Assembly: GCA_022823225.1 (NCBI GenBank)
Contig: JAJDXM010000032.1
Coordinates: 1-64,000, forward strand
From: Gemmatimonadota bacterium
GTDB taxonomy: Bacteria > Gemmatimonadota > Gemmatimonadetes > Longimicrobiales > Gaopeijiaceae
Reading direction: 5' to 3'
DNA: 64,000 nucleotides
The notes under the pieces are model-generated. The model searched no databases, had not been told where the DNA came from, and worked only from the letters and a program-made list of their open reading frames with translations. Below, piece after piece: positions 17,043 through 25,890 of the stretch. The stretch's first letter is position 1, and every line of letters begins with the position of its first letter. Both the position numbers and the translations under genes were made by a program.

Positions 17043-17462
17043 ATGCGAAGCGCAACTCGGACAACTTCCGCCTTCCTCGTGCTCGCGCTCGGCGCGGCCT
17101 GCGCCGGTGACGCCGAGCCGGAGGTGATGACCACCGACACCGGTCTTCAGTACGAGGTGCTCAGCGAGGGCGACGGTCCCCGTCCAACCTTGCAGGACCA
17201 GGTCGTCGTGCACTACCGGGGCACCCTCACCGACGGGACCCAGTTCGACTCGTCCCATGACCGCGGCGAACCCAGCACCTTCTCCGTGAACCGCATGATC
17301 CCCGGGTTCACGGAGGCGCTTCTGCTCATGCCGGTCGGCAGTCGTTTCCGGGTCACCATTCCCCCGGACCTGGGCTACGGCGAAGCGGGCATTGGCGACC
17401 TGATCGGGCCCAACCAGACACTCATCTTCGAAATCGAACTGCTGGAGATCGTCGGGGGGTAG
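17043..17462 (+). CDS. FKBP-type peptidyl-prolyl isomerase lipoprotein (1)
   Basis: A 139-residue protein; ATG 17043 is preceded by GGAG. It has a lipobox LGAAC (Cys20) and one FKBP domain (about 30-139) with VVHYRGTLTDGTQFDSS, the VNRMIPGFTEALLLMPVGS core and PPDLGYGEAGIGDLIGPN, ending in LIFEIELLEIV. The residues forming the FK506/proline pocket (Tyr, Phe, Asp, Ile) appear in place. Likely a periplasm-facing, membrane-anchored folding catalyst. It is followed six bases later by a second, diverged FKBP gene. Confidence 0.92.
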   Translation: MRSATRTTSAFLVLALGAACAGDAEPEVMTTDTGLQYEVLSEGDGPRPTLQDQVVVHYRGTLTDGTQFDSSHDRGEPSTFSVNRMIPGFTEALLLMPVGSRFRVTIPPDLGYGEAGIGDLIGPNQTLIFEIELLEIVGG

Positions 17463-17468
17463 CGGTCC

Positions 17469-17960
17469 TTGGAAAGTCCCCGTGCCACAACGCGGGCGGC
17501 GAACCGCCGAGCCTGGCTTGGCGCGCTGCTCGGGGTCCTGAGCCTGTCTCTCCCTGCGTGCGCGGGAGGCGGCGGGGGCGAGCCTCGAGTCGAGGACCTG
17601 ACCCCCGACGCCGACGGTTTCGTCACCACGCGCAGCGGGCTCAGGTACAGGGTTCTGGCCGAGGGCGCCGGCGAAAAGCCCACCTCGCGGTCCAGGGTGC
17701 TCGTGCACTACAGCACGAAGCTCTCGGACGGCACGCTGATCGACTCCTCCTACCTGCGCGGTGACCCGGAGGTCCTCACCATGAGCGGGCTGGTGCGGGG
17801 ATTCCAGGAAGCACTTCGGCTGATGTCGGTCGGCAGCCACTACGAGGTTGTCGTGCCGAGCAGACTCGCGTATGGCCGGAGGGGTTCGGGGGACGGCCTG
17901 GTCGGGCCCGACGAGACGCTGACTTTCGATATCCGGCTGTACGGGATCGTGGAGCGGTAG
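17469..17960 (+). CDS. FKBP-type peptidyl-prolyl isomerase lipoprotein (2)
   Basis: A 163-residue paralogue of the preceding FKBP protein with a TTG start, a lipobox SLPAC (Cys31) and a Gly-rich linker. The FKBP domain keeps VLVHYSTKLSDGTLIDSS, GLVRGFQEALRLMSVGS and LAYGRRGSGDGLVGPDETL. Several pocket residues differ: the GTQFD motif is GTLID here, so catalytic activity may be weaker and the role more chaperone-like. It is tandem with the first FKBP, so a duplication is likely. Confidence 0.88.
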   Translation: MESPRATTRAANRRAWLGALLGVLSLSLPACAGGGGGEPRVEDLTPDADGFVTTRSGLRYRVLAEGAGEKPTSRSRVLVHYSTKLSDGTLIDSSYLRGDPEVLTMSGLVRGFQEALRLMSVGSHYEVVVPSRLAYGRRGSGDGLVGPDETLTFDIRLYGIVER

Positions 17961-17973
17961 GCGCGGAGGTCCG

Positions 17974-19509
17974 CTACCCCCCCAGCACCCCCCCGAGCCA
18001 CAGCACCACGAACGCCCCGTAGAACACCGACATCGCCACGAGCGCGACCCGGCGCCACATCGGTGGACGCACCGCTTCGGGGAGGAACCGGGTGTTGATG
18101 TACAGCAGGTGCAGCGACGAGATCACGAAGACGATTCCGGCCATGTTGGCGCCCAGCTGGAGGAGGAAGAACGGCTGCGCCGCGGCCAGCGCGAGCACAC
18201 CCCACAGCGCCAGGAAGCCCAGGACCGTGTAGTAGACCAGGCGCACATCGCCGCCGCGCCACCGGCGCACGGCGCGCGAGCCGGTCCAGAGGATGTCGGT
18301 GATCGCCCGGGTCATGGCCTCGATGATGTCGAGCTGGGTCTTGAAGAGCACCCACACCCCCATGAGCGCGATCGCGCCGCCGAAGATGGCGCCTTCCCGG
18401 CTCGCCATCGCGTTCGCCAGCGCCGCCGCGACGGAGAGGCCGCCGATGTCGGTCCCGCCCTCGATGAAGGTGACGTAGAGCACCGCCGGGAGGACCATCC
18501 CCAGCATCGCGCCGACGAAGTAGACGCCCCACTGGTCGACCCGCACGACCCGCCACCAGCCGCGCCACCGGGCCATGGCTTCCTCGCCGGTGTCGAAGGT
18601 GTATCCGGTCGCCGCAACCGTCGCGCGCTCGCCGCCGACCGCCGCCGGGATGTGGCCGGCCCGTTTCCCCATTCCGTAGCCCTTGTCGCGGGCCCAGTTC
18701 GACAGGGTCAGGTTGATGACGCCTCCGGCCCCCGAGTACGCCGCGAACGCCCCGATCAGGAACCAGTCCACCCCCTCCGGGATGAAGCGGAAGGCTCCGG
18801 CGTCCGGGTCATAGCCGACGAGCCCCGCCCCGGCCTCCACCCACGTGTCCGCCGACACGAACGCCAGCGCCAGGATCAGGAACCCGCCGATGATCGCGGC
18901 CACGAGCACCCAGTTCAGCAGTTCCAGCGTGCGCCCGATCCGCTTGCCGAACAGGAGGATCCCCACGCACACGGCGAAGGTGCCGACACCGATCCAGTAG
19001 TGCAGCTGCGCGTGCTCGGGACCGGCCAGCTCCCGGAAGATCAGGAAGTAGATCGCCCCGGCCGCGGCCCCGGCCCACCCGGGCCACCCCACCTGCAGAA
19101 AATACAGTGCGGCGTAGAACCAGGCCCAGAACGGCGCCCACGGCTTCGTCCGCATGAACCCCGTCACGACCGGCTCGCCGGTGGCCAGCGTCCAGCGCAT
19201 GAGTTCCGTGTTGAAGACCGTCTGCAGAAATGCCGCGGCCAGCGTCACCCAGAGCAGCACCAGCCCGTATTGCACGAATGCGGCGGGCCCGAGCAGAAAC
19301 TCGCCGCTCCCGATGGAGGCGCCGAGCACAATCACGCCGGGGCCCACGACCCCGATCCACGCCAGCCCCTTCGGTCGCGGCGGCGCAGGCAGTTCGGCCT
19401 TCTCGAAAGGGGCGAGTCCGGAGCGCGCTTCGGGGGAGGGCCCGGAGCGGGCTTCGGGAAAGGGCGGCGTCTCGGGGGAGGGCCGCGTCCCGGGGGAGGG
19501 GGTGTCCAT
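17974..19509 (-). CDS. Nramp-like divalent metal transporter
   Basis: A 511-residue membrane protein. I start it at ATG 19509 (MDTPSPGTRPSP); an upstream extension to 19587 is possible. After a low-complexity Pro/Ser-rich N-terminus of about 40 residues built from imperfect repeats (SPEARSG-like), the first membrane helix carries GPGVIVLGASIGSGEF, similar to the DPGN region of Nramp proteins but with GASIGSGEF instead, as in a divergent prokaryotic Nramp subgroup. Around eleven further helices follow. The canonical Asp-Pro-Gly-Asn metal motif is not intact, so Mn/Fe transport is uncertain. The gene is convergent with the second FKBP gene and divergent from the DUF4143 ATPase gene. Confidence 0.7.
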   Translation of the reverse strand: MDTPSPGTRPSPETPPFPEARSGPSPEARSGLAPFEKAELPAPPRPKGLAWIGVVGPGVIVLGASIGSGEFLLGPAAFVQYGLVLLWVTLAAAFLQTVFNTELMRWTLATGEPVVTGFMRTKPWAPFWAWFYAALYFLQVGWPGWAGAAAGAIYFLIFRELAGPEHAQLHYWIGVGTFAVCVGILLFGKRIGRTLELLNWVLVAAIIGGFLILALAFVSADTWVEAGAGLVGYDPDAGAFRFIPEGVDWFLIGAFAAYSGAGGVINLTLSNWARDKGYGMGKRAGHIPAAVGGERATVAATGYTFDTGEEAMARWRGWWRVVRVDQWGVYFVGAMLGMVLPAVLYVTFIEGGTDIGGLSVAAALANAMASREGAIFGGAIALMGVWVLFKTQLDIIEAMTRAITDILWTGSRAVRRWRGGDVRLVYYTVLGFLALWGVLALAAAQPFFLLQLGANMAGIVFVISSLHLLYINTRFLPEAVRPPMWRRVALVAMSVFYGAFVVLWLGGVLGG

Positions 19510-19664
19510 GATTGGCGTTCCGGAAAGGGGAAGCGGTGCCCTGAGAAGTGGGGCGGCGGGGGCAACCGCGTCAAGATGGGGCGCCACTTGGGACTCAGGT
19601 GGTAGCTACGCCAAATCAAAAACAAATCTTGAATCAGCCTGAGTATTCCTCTACCTTCCTTTGC

Positions 19665-20849
19665 ATGATTCGGCGCGACCTGACTCTCGAACTCCTGCGG
19701 GCGGCCGCCCAGGCGCCGGCCGTCACGCTCACCGGGCCACGGCAGAGCGGCAAGACCACGCTGTGCCGGGCGTTGTTTCCCGAGCACCCGTACTGCACCC
19801 TCGAAGCCCCGGACGACCGGGCGTTCGCCGCGGAAGACCCACGAGCCTTTCTGGCCCGGTTTCCGGCAGGCGCCGTGATCGACGAGGTACAGCGCGTGCC
19901 CGGTCTGCTCTCCTACCTGCAGGGCATCATCGATGCCGACCCCGCTCCCGGACGCTGGATCCTGACCGGTTCGCAGAACCTTGCGCTGCTGGAGTCGGTC
20001 CGCCAGTCGCTGGCCGGGCGCACCGAACTCCTGTACCTGCTGCCGCTGACGCGGGACGAGATCCTGCGCTTCGACCGCCACCCGCAAAGCATGGAAGAGG
20101 CCATGTTCACAGGCGGCTACCCCCGCATCTTCGACCGGGGGCTCGACCCGTCACGCTGGCTCCGGTCCTACGTTGCCACCTACATCGAGCGGGACGTGCG
20201 CGCCGTCGCAAACGTTGGGGACCTCACCCTCTTTCAGCGCTTTGTCGAGCTTTGCGCGGGCAGAACGGGACAGCTGCTGAACTACTCGTCGCTGGCCGGT
20301 GACTGCGGAATCTCCCAGCCCACCGCGAAGGCCTGGCTGAGCATCCTGGAGGCCACGTTCATCGTCTTTCGCCTGCCGGCCTTTCACGCCAACCTGCGCA
20401 AGCGCCTGGTGAAGATGCCGAAGCTGTACTTCCACGACGCCGGTCTCGCCTGCTGGCTGCTGGGGATTCGCGAGCCCGGGCAACTTCGATCGCACCCGCT
20501 GCGCGGACCCATCTTCGAGAGCTGGGTGATCTCGGAGATCGTCAAGCACCGCCTGAACCGGGGGGAGACGCGAGGCCTGTCCTTCTACCGGGACCGCAAC
20601 GGAGCCGAGGCCGATCTGGTGATCGATGGCTCCGACGGGCTCACTCTCGTGGAGGTCAAGGCGGCGGCAACCCCGGCTTCGAGCCTTTTCCGCGGCGCGC
20701 AGCGCGTTCGGCGGCACTTTGCGGATGCGGCCAGGCCGGATGCGACCCTTCCCGAAGTTGTGGTCGTCTATGGCGGTAGCGAGCTTCAGGAGCGCAGCGC
20801 GGGGAGACTCGTGCCGTGGCAGCATGCGGGGGCAGTGTCGTTTCCCTGA
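19665..20849 (+). CDS. AAA ATPase with DUF4143 domain
   Basis: A 394-residue protein with Walker A TLTGPRQSGKTT (21-32), Walker B AVIDEVQRVP (70-79), sensor-like WILTGSQN and a C-terminal DUF4143 region (about 180-330). It ends in a nuclease-like motif with DRNGAEADLVID and LVEVKAAATP, reminiscent of PD-(D/E)xK folds. This family is widespread, often patchily distributed and of unknown function, with suggested links to mobile DNA or toxin-antitoxin-like genes. Start at ATG 19665 is the first in a frame that otherwise reads into the divergent transporter. A 198-base stretch without genes follows it. Confidence 0.88.
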   Translation: MIRRDLTLELLRAAAQAPAVTLTGPRQSGKTTLCRALFPEHPYCTLEAPDDRAFAAEDPRAFLARFPAGAVIDEVQRVPGLLSYLQGIIDADPAPGRWILTGSQNLALLESVRQSLAGRTELLYLLPLTRDEILRFDRHPQSMEEAMFTGGYPRIFDRGLDPSRWLRSYVATYIERDVRAVANVGDLTLFQRFVELCAGRTGQLLNYSSLAGDCGISQPTAKAWLSILEATFIVFRLPAFHANLRKRLVKMPKLYFHDAGLACWLLGIREPGQLRSHPLRGPIFESWVISEIVKHRLNRGETRGLSFYRDRNGAEADLVIDGSDGLTLVEVKAAATPASSLFRGAQRVRRHFADAARPDATLPEVVVVYGGSELQERSAGRLVPWQHAGAVSFP

Positions 20850-21047
20850 GAGAGAACGCAGATGACCAACCTGTCGCATTCCGTGTCCGGGGTCGGTCGG
20901 TGTCTTCTTCGCGCCCTCGGCGGGGTGTGCCGTCTGGGGGGTAGTGCGGGCTCTCGGACGCTACGATGAAGAGAAGCGGATACGGCAAGGTTAGCCCGAC
21001 GCCTCGCCGCCCCCCGGTGCGACGCGGGGATTGACCGCGGCCCGCGA

Positions 21048-21635
21048 TCACCCCATCACGGCAATGCACCGCCCCGGGCCGTGCACCCCGGTCACCACCG
21101 TCTGGCCGATGTCCGCGGACTTGCTCGGTCCGGAATGCAGGCCGACCGCCGCCGGCAGATCCTCGTCCAGCTTCCGCAGCTCCGCGAGCGCGTCCTCCAG
21201 CCTGGCGAAGACCCGCCCCTCCGGCACCCACACGACGTGAACCGGCGGCAGCAGCTGGACCGCCCGACCCCCCGTTGACGGCAGAATCAGGCTGCCCGAG
21301 TCAGCCGCGGCGCCCCACGCCGCGGAAACCCCCGCACCGGCGTGGGCCGCCGCAACCTCTGGCAGCCGCGGCCGCCTTTCCGGCGGTACCTCCGGCCCGA
21401 TGGCCACGCCCGCGACGGCCGGATCGAGTCCTTCAAGAAACGCGGTAAGCCAGGCGCCCGCGGGCCGGCCGGGATCGGGTTCCACGACCTCTCCGCCACT
21501 GCTTGTGAATCGTTTCACAAACGCCGCCGCGGGATCGTCGGCCGGGGGAACGTCCAGCGGCCCGGGATGCGGCAACCCCTCGCGGCCCGCCGTCGCGCGG
21601 GCGACCCGCGCCAGAATCCGCTCGCGTCCGGTCAT
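21048..21635 (-). CDS. lutC: Lactate utilization protein C (LutC/YkgG family)
   Basis: A 195-residue LUD-domain protein (MTGRERILARVARA; a GTG six bases upstream is an alternative start). Visible features are the mid-domain GVSAAWGAAADSGSLILPST, the PVHVVWVPEG strand and the closing LHSGPSKSADIGQTVVTGVHG typical of LutC. In the LutABC complex this subunit works with two iron-sulfur proteins to oxidise L-lactate to pyruvate. It is the last gene of the run lutA-lutB-lutC on the minus strand, 67 bases after lutB. Confidence 0.9.
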   Translation of the reverse strand: MTGRERILARVARATAGREGLPHPGPLDVPPADDPAAAFVKRFTSSGGEVVEPDPGRPAGAWLTAFLEGLDPAVAGVAIGPEVPPERRPRLPEVAAAHAGAGVSAAWGAAADSGSLILPSTGGRAVQLLPPVHVVWVPEGRVFARLEDALAELRKLDEDLPAAVGLHSGPSKSADIGQTVVTGVHGPGRCIAVMG

Positions 21636-21702
21636 CGGCACCCGCCCGGCGTCTGCTTCCGCGCCCCCGCGCGATCCTGTCCCGCCACGTGCTCCCGCCC
21701 CC

Positions 21703-23094
21703 TCACTCGATCCCCGCCCGCCACAGTTCCCTGAAGGTGCGCCTGCTCGGCTTCGGAAGCGCCCGGTCCTCCGCCCACGCCCCCAGCATCGGCAGCGAGC
21801 GCGCCATCCCCGTCCCCGCCAATCGCGACCCGAGCTTTCCGGCTGCCCGGTAGAGCCCGGGCCGCGTCGCCATGCCCGCGAGCCCCGCCAGCGCCGCCCT
21901 CTCCTTCCACGGGGTGAGCCCCGCCTCCTGCGCCTCGCGCCGCCACTCGAGGAGCAGCTCGGGGATCGGAATCCTCACCGGGCAGGCGTCGAAGCACGCT
22001 CCGCAAAGCGACGACGCAAAGGGCAGCGGCATCGCTTCGTGCAGTCCCAGCAGCCCGGGGTCCAGCACCGACCCTATCGGCCCCGAATAGACGTATCCGT
22101 ATGCGTGACCTCCGGTCTGCCGATACACCGGACAGACGTTCAGGCAGGCGCCGCACCGCAAGCATCGCAGCGCCTCCCACGCGTGCTCGTGCGCCAGCAC
22201 ATCGGTGCGCCCGTTGTCCACCAGGATCACATGCACCTCCTCCGGACCATCGTCTTCCGGGTGCAAGGCCGGCCCCTGGATCAGCGACACGAAGCACCCG
22301 ATCGGCTGGCCGGTCGCCGCCCGCGCGGTCAGTTGCAGGAACCCGGCCAGGTCGGTCATGCGCGGCAGGAGCTTTTCGATCCCCACGATGGCCACATGCA
22401 CCCGGGGCAGCGAGGTCGCCAGGCGGATGTTGCCCTCGTTCTCAATGAGGGCCACGGTCCCCGTCTCCGCGACGAGAAAGTTGGCCCCCGTGATGCCCAT
22501 GTCCGCGCGGATGAAGACGTCGCTCAGGGCCTCGCGTGCGGCCTGCGCCAGAGTGTCGGGATCTGCGTCACTGTCCGTGCGCAGGACCTCGGTGAAGAGG
22601 TTCCTCACCTGCTGCAGCGACTTGTGGATCGCGGGTCCCAGGATGTGGCTCGGCGGTTCGTTGAAGAGCTGCAGGATGAATTCGCCCAGGTCGGTCTCGA
22701 GCACGTCGATCCGGGCGCGCTCCAGCGCCGGATTCAGGTCGATCTCCTCGGTGAGCATGCTCTTGCCCTTGACCACGTCGCGTACAGAGTGGCGCTGCGC
22801 CAGCTCCATCACGATCTCGCGGGCCTCGGCGGCGTCCTCCGCCCAGTGCACCTCGGCGCCGTTGGCCTCGAGCCGGGCCTCCGCCTCGGTGAGGTAGCGG
22901 TCCAGGTGGGTGAGCGTGTGGTTCTTGACCCCCTCGGCCCAGCGGCGCCACGCTTCGGCGTCGATTTCGGCGTAGCTCCGGCGCCGCTTTTCGTCGAAGG
23001 CGATCGTCGCGCCGGTGACGGATTCTCTCACCAACGGGTCCTTCCGGATGATCTCGCGGGCGCGGGCCGGGTAGTCCCTGATTCCGGTGGGCAT
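21703..23094 (-). CDS. lutB: Lactate utilization iron-sulfur protein B
   Basis: A 463-residue protein with an N-terminal LUD domain (VVKGKSMLTEEI, GITGANFLVAETGTVALIEN) and a C-terminal ferredoxin-like part carrying two 4Fe-4S motifs, CLRCGACLNVCP and CGACFDACPVRIP. A helical tail ends FRELWRAGIE. Length and domain order match LutB. It is one base downstream of lutA, indicating tight coupling. It is expected to transfer electrons from lactate oxidation towards the quinone pool with LutA and LutC. Confidence 0.93.
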   Translation of the reverse strand: MPTGIRDYPARAREIIRKDPLVRESVTGATIAFDEKRRRSYAEIDAEAWRRWAEGVKNHTLTHLDRYLTEAEARLEANGAEVHWAEDAAEAREIVMELAQRHSVRDVVKGKSMLTEEIDLNPALERARIDVLETDLGEFILQLFNEPPSHILGPAIHKSLQQVRNLFTEVLRTDSDADPDTLAQAAREALSDVFIRADMGITGANFLVAETGTVALIENEGNIRLATSLPRVHVAIVGIEKLLPRMTDLAGFLQLTARAATGQPIGCFVSLIQGPALHPEDDGPEEVHVILVDNGRTDVLAHEHAWEALRCLRCGACLNVCPVYRQTGGHAYGYVYSGPIGSVLDPGLLGLHEAMPLPFASSLCGACFDACPVRIPIPELLLEWRREAQEAGLTPWKERAALAGLAGMATRPGLYRAAGKLGSRLAGTGMARSLPMLGAWAEDRALPKPSRRTFRELWRAGIE

Positions 23095-23095
23095 G

Positions 23096-23812
23096 TCAGC
23101 GGGCTCCGCCAGGCGCGGCCGCCCCCCGCCACAGCGCCGTCGCGAGGTGCACGAACTCGACGCCCATCTCGCGGGCGCGGCTCCGGCCGTCGAGCTGCAG
23201 CACGCAGCCTCCGTCGCCGGAGACGACCCAGTCGATCTCGGGCAGCGTGTCCAGCTTGCGGTCGGCCATCGCGGCCGAGACCGCGGTCATCTTCACTGAA
23301 AAGAGGCCGCCGAAGCCGCAGCATTCGTCGTGCGCCTCCCACGGGACGATTTCGGCGCCGCACCCCTCGAGCAGCGTCGCAGGTTCGCTCTCCAGGCGGA
23401 GTTCGCGCAGTGCGTGGCACCCCTGGTGGATGGCTATGCGCCGGCCGGCAAGGCCGTCGCCCAGCTCGGTGACGCCCAGGCGGTGCACGATGAACTCGCC
23501 GAGCTCGAAGGTGCGGTCGGCCAGGGTGGCCGTCCCACCCGTGAGCCGCGGGTAGAACTTCTTGACCATCGTCGCGCAGGAGCCGCTCGGCACGACCACC
23601 GCGTCGGCGTCTTCGAAAACACCGATGGTGTGGCGGGCCATTCGCAGGGCCTCGCCCTGGCGTCCCGCGTTGTAGGCCGGCTGGCCGCAGCAGGTCTGCG
23701 CTTCAGGAAAGCTCACCGTGCAGCCGAGATGCCGGAGAAGGCGGACCGTGTCGGCGGCCGCGTCGGCGAAGTAGTGGTCGGCGAGGCAGGTGACGAAGAG
23801 GGCGACGTTCAT
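23096..23812 (-). CDS. lutA: Lactate utilization protein A (cysteine-rich CCG-domain protein)
   Basis: A 238-residue protein from ATG 23812 with two CCG motifs, TCCGQPAYN and ECCGFGGLFSVK, which bind a non-cubane or 4Fe-4S cluster in this family (LutA/GlpC C-terminal-like). The sequence starts MNVALFVTCLADHYF, a canonical LutA beginning. The start overlaps the stop of the DUF2182 gene by four bases. A longer open frame upstream is antisense-like shadow. It forms LutABC with the next two genes. Confidence 0.93.
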   Translation of the reverse strand: MNVALFVTCLADHYFADAAADTVRLLRHLGCTVSFPEAQTCCGQPAYNAGRQGEALRMARHTIGVFEDADAVVVPSGSCATMVKKFYPRLTGGTATLADRTFELGEFIVHRLGVTELGDGLAGRRIAIHQGCHALRELRLESEPATLLEGCGAEIVPWEAHDECCGFGGLFSVKMTAVSAAMADRKLDTLPEIDWVVSGDGGCVLQLDGRSRAREMGVEFVHLATALWRGAAAPGGAR

Positions 23813-24393
23813 GCGTGTAATATCAGGATCGCGGCGGCGAGCGCGAGCAGGGCGACGCCCAAGGGCCGGGTGAGGCGCGCGCCGAAGGGCAGCACGGTCT
23901 CCGCGACCATCACCGCCATGAGGAGACCCATCCACACGAGGTGGATCATTCCGACCGCGAGGGCGAGCGCCATCAGGGCCCAGCAGCATCCCACGCAATA
24001 CAGTCCGTGTTCGAGTCCGAGGCGCGCGGCGGCACCCGCGCCGGGGCGCCAACGGGTGAGCAGGAATCCTGCCGGGGAGCGGCAGTGGGACAGGCAGGCC
24101 TCCTTGAGCGCGGTGAGCTGGAACGCGCCGGCAAGGCCGAGGGCGGTCGCCGAGAGCACCGGGGCGTCCATTGCGAAGGGGACGGGAAGGGACATGGCGG
24201 CGAGCCCGACCTGGACGCCCGCGGCTGCGGCACTGAATCCGGCCCAGGCGACCATGTATCCGCCCGCGAAGGGGATCGCGGAAGCCGTTTCGATCCTCCA
24301 CAGCGCCCGCAGCCAGGGTTGGACAACGGGTCCCATCATGATGGCGGTCATGGCCAGCCACATCCCGAAGGCGGCCGGGTAGTTCATCCCCAC
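23809..24393 (-). CDS. DUF2182 membrane protein
   Basis: A 194-residue, mostly hydrophobic protein with about five helices and the conserved Cys/His clusters CLSHCRSP and LYCVGCCWALMALALAVG that define DUF2182 (predicted metal-binding integral membrane protein). The start could be GTG 24393 or the ATG at 24387, the latter giving an ATGA overlap with the DUF1326 gene. DUF2182 and DUF1326 genes are commonly adjacent in bacteria, and a joint role in metal or redox handling is suspected but unproven. Downstream it overlaps lutA. Confidence 0.88.
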   Translation of the reverse strand: MGMNYPAAFGMWLAMTAIMMGPVVQPWLRALWRIETASAIPFAGGYMVAWAGFSAAAAGVQVGLAAMSLPVPFAMDAPVLSATALGLAGAFQLTALKEACLSHCRSPAGFLLTRWRPGAGAAARLGLEHGLYCVGCCWALMALALAVGMIHLVWMGLLMAVMVAETVLPFGARLTRPLGVALLALAAAILILHA

Positions 24394-24983
24394 CGGAAGT
24401 GCGACCAGAGGCCGTGCGTCCCGTCGTTGGCGATCACGATCTCGCCGTCATCGTAGCGGGTCGCGCCGCGCGCGATCACCTGCGTGGTGTCGTGGATCTG
24501 GTTGTAGATGTTCTCGAAGGTGACCGGTTCCGCCCGGTTTCTGCCCCGGATCGCCTCCACCGCGCCCTTGAGCACCCCCTTCACCGTCACCGACTTCCGT
24601 CCCGGCGCCTCCTCGATCCGGATCGGGGCGGTCCGGGTCGGCCGCGCGTCGCCGACGAACCGCGACAGGATCTCCCAGGGTCCTCCCCGCGCCCCGTTCA
24701 GAATCTCCTCGATGGCCTGCCGCTGCGCCGCCGTCGCCCGGTCCGACACGATGATCACCTGCTTCCACCCCCCGTCCACCATCACCTGGGGCGTCTCGTA
24801 GACGATGACCACGTCCACCCCGGCGAGGTCCACGTCTCCGGCGCGCCCCGCGTCGAAACGGATCGCCCAGAAGCCGTGACAGACCTCGTGCGTGCACCTC
24901 TGGCTGAAGTGGATGTGCCCCGGGCAGACCGCCGTGCAGTTGCAGTTCTCGAAGAGGAGGCCCTCGGCCCACCAGTCGCTCAC
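24384..24983 (-). CDS. DUF1326 domain protein
   Basis: A 199-residue protein with the family's N-terminal cysteine motif ENCNCTAVCPGHIHF and HEVCHGFWAIRFDAG, then the conserved VIVSDRATAAQRQAIEEIL region and a C-terminal sheet. The five Cys/His residues at the N-terminus suggest metal binding. It pairs with the overlapping DUF2182 membrane protein. Biochemical function is unknown. A 70-base gap separates it from the upstream DUF4159 gene, the largest gap before lutB-lutC in this minus-strand run. Confidence 0.88.
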   Translation of the reverse strand: MSDWWAEGLLFENCNCTAVCPGHIHFSQRCTHEVCHGFWAIRFDAGRAGDVDLAGVDVVIVYETPQVMVDGGWKQVIIVSDRATAAQRQAIEEILNGARGGPWEILSRFVGDARPTRTAPIRIEEAPGRKSVTVKGVLKGAVEAIRGRNRAEPVTFENIYNQIHDTTQVIARGATRYDDGEIVIANDGTHGLWSHFRWG

Positions 24984-25053
24984 GGCGTCCTCCGCGCGGG
25001 GGCCGCCGGAACCGGCCGCGGGCGCAGGCCCGGGCGCGTGGGGTGGCGCCGCA

Positions 25054-25890
25054 TCAGTGCGTCATCATGTACATGATCACGTTGACCCCGATCGCGTAGG
25101 CATTCGGCGAGAAGAGGAAGAAGAACCGGTCGTCCTCTCCTTCGCGCTCCCACCCGTCGGCGATGTCCGTGTTGTGCGTCATGATCACCATCAGCCTGCC
25201 CGATTCGTCCATGATGCCGTGCAGCGTGGGCGTCGCGCTCTCGGAACCCCGCTCCGACGTGCCGACCCGGCCGCTCTGTCTCCAGTACTGGATCGACGGA
25301 ATCTGCGGGATGCTGTCCACGTCGTAGAGGGTGTGGAAGAGGACGTGATCCTGGGGGAGTTCGACGATTTCATACCCGGGGAGCACCTTCGCCATCTGGG
25401 CCGTCCAGTTGCTCCAGGCGTAGTTGCCCCAGAAGTCGTCCGCCCACAGGAAGCCTCCCTTCATCAGATAGTCGCGCAGGCGCACGACCTCGATTTCGGT
25501 GAACCCGATCGTGCCGACATCCGAGGCGAAGAGGAAGGGGCAGGCGTAGAGCCCCGGGTCGGTGGCGGTCACGACGGCGTGAAAGGGATCGTTGCGCTCG
25601 TCGCGCGCGATATCGGTGGTCGTCAGCTGCGAGAGGCGGAAGGGGAGGTTGCGGTCGCCGTCCGGATAGTCGGTGGTCCACCCGGTGCCCAGCCACTCGC
25701 TCCGCACCTGGTAGTACTGGAGCCGGCAAAAGGTGAATTCGCCCCTTTGGGCCGCTTCCTCCGGCCCGCGCGGCGGCACCCGGCGGGTTCTGTAGCCGCG
25801 GCCCCACTGGGCGGCGATCGGCTCGGCGAGCACGACGAGGAAGGCGAGCGCCACCAACAGCTTCGGCAGGATCGATGCGCGCCTCCTCAC
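25054..25890 (-). CDS. DUF4159 domain protein, secreted
   Basis: A 278-residue protein starting at GTG 25890, overlapping the GMC oxidoreductase stop (GTGA). A signal peptide (LPKLLVALAFLVVLAEPIAAQ) leads to the DUF4159 domain: FTFCRLQYYQVRSEWLG, FASDVGTIGFTEIEVVRLRD, LMKGGFLWADDFWG and the closing HNTDIADGWE. The domain is related to the class I glutamine amidotransferase-like fold seen in gas-vesicle/CoxE-associated and N-terminal-domain proteins of similar size; its function is unknown. The longer open frame upstream of the GTG is a shadow of the GMC gene. Confidence 0.85.
   Translation of the reverse strand: MRRRASILPKLLVALAFLVVLAEPIAAQWGRGYRTRRVPPRGPEEAAQRGEFTFCRLQYYQVRSEWLGTGWTTDYPDGDRNLPFRLSQLTTTDIARDERNDPFHAVVTATDPGLYACPFLFASDVGTIGFTEIEVVRLRDYLMKGGFLWADDFWGNYAWSNWTAQMAKVLPGYEIVELPQDHVLFHTLYDVDSIPQIPSIQYWRQSGRVGTSERGSESATPTLHGIMDESGRLMVIMTHNTDIADGWEREGEDDRFFFLFSPNAYAIGVNVIMYMMTH

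Noticed and set aside
14149-17064. Minus-strand open frame of about 970 codons
   Set aside because: It shadows the M24 peptidase in another frame and runs antisense through the FMN oxidase; composition is Arg/Ala/Pro-rich with no motifs.
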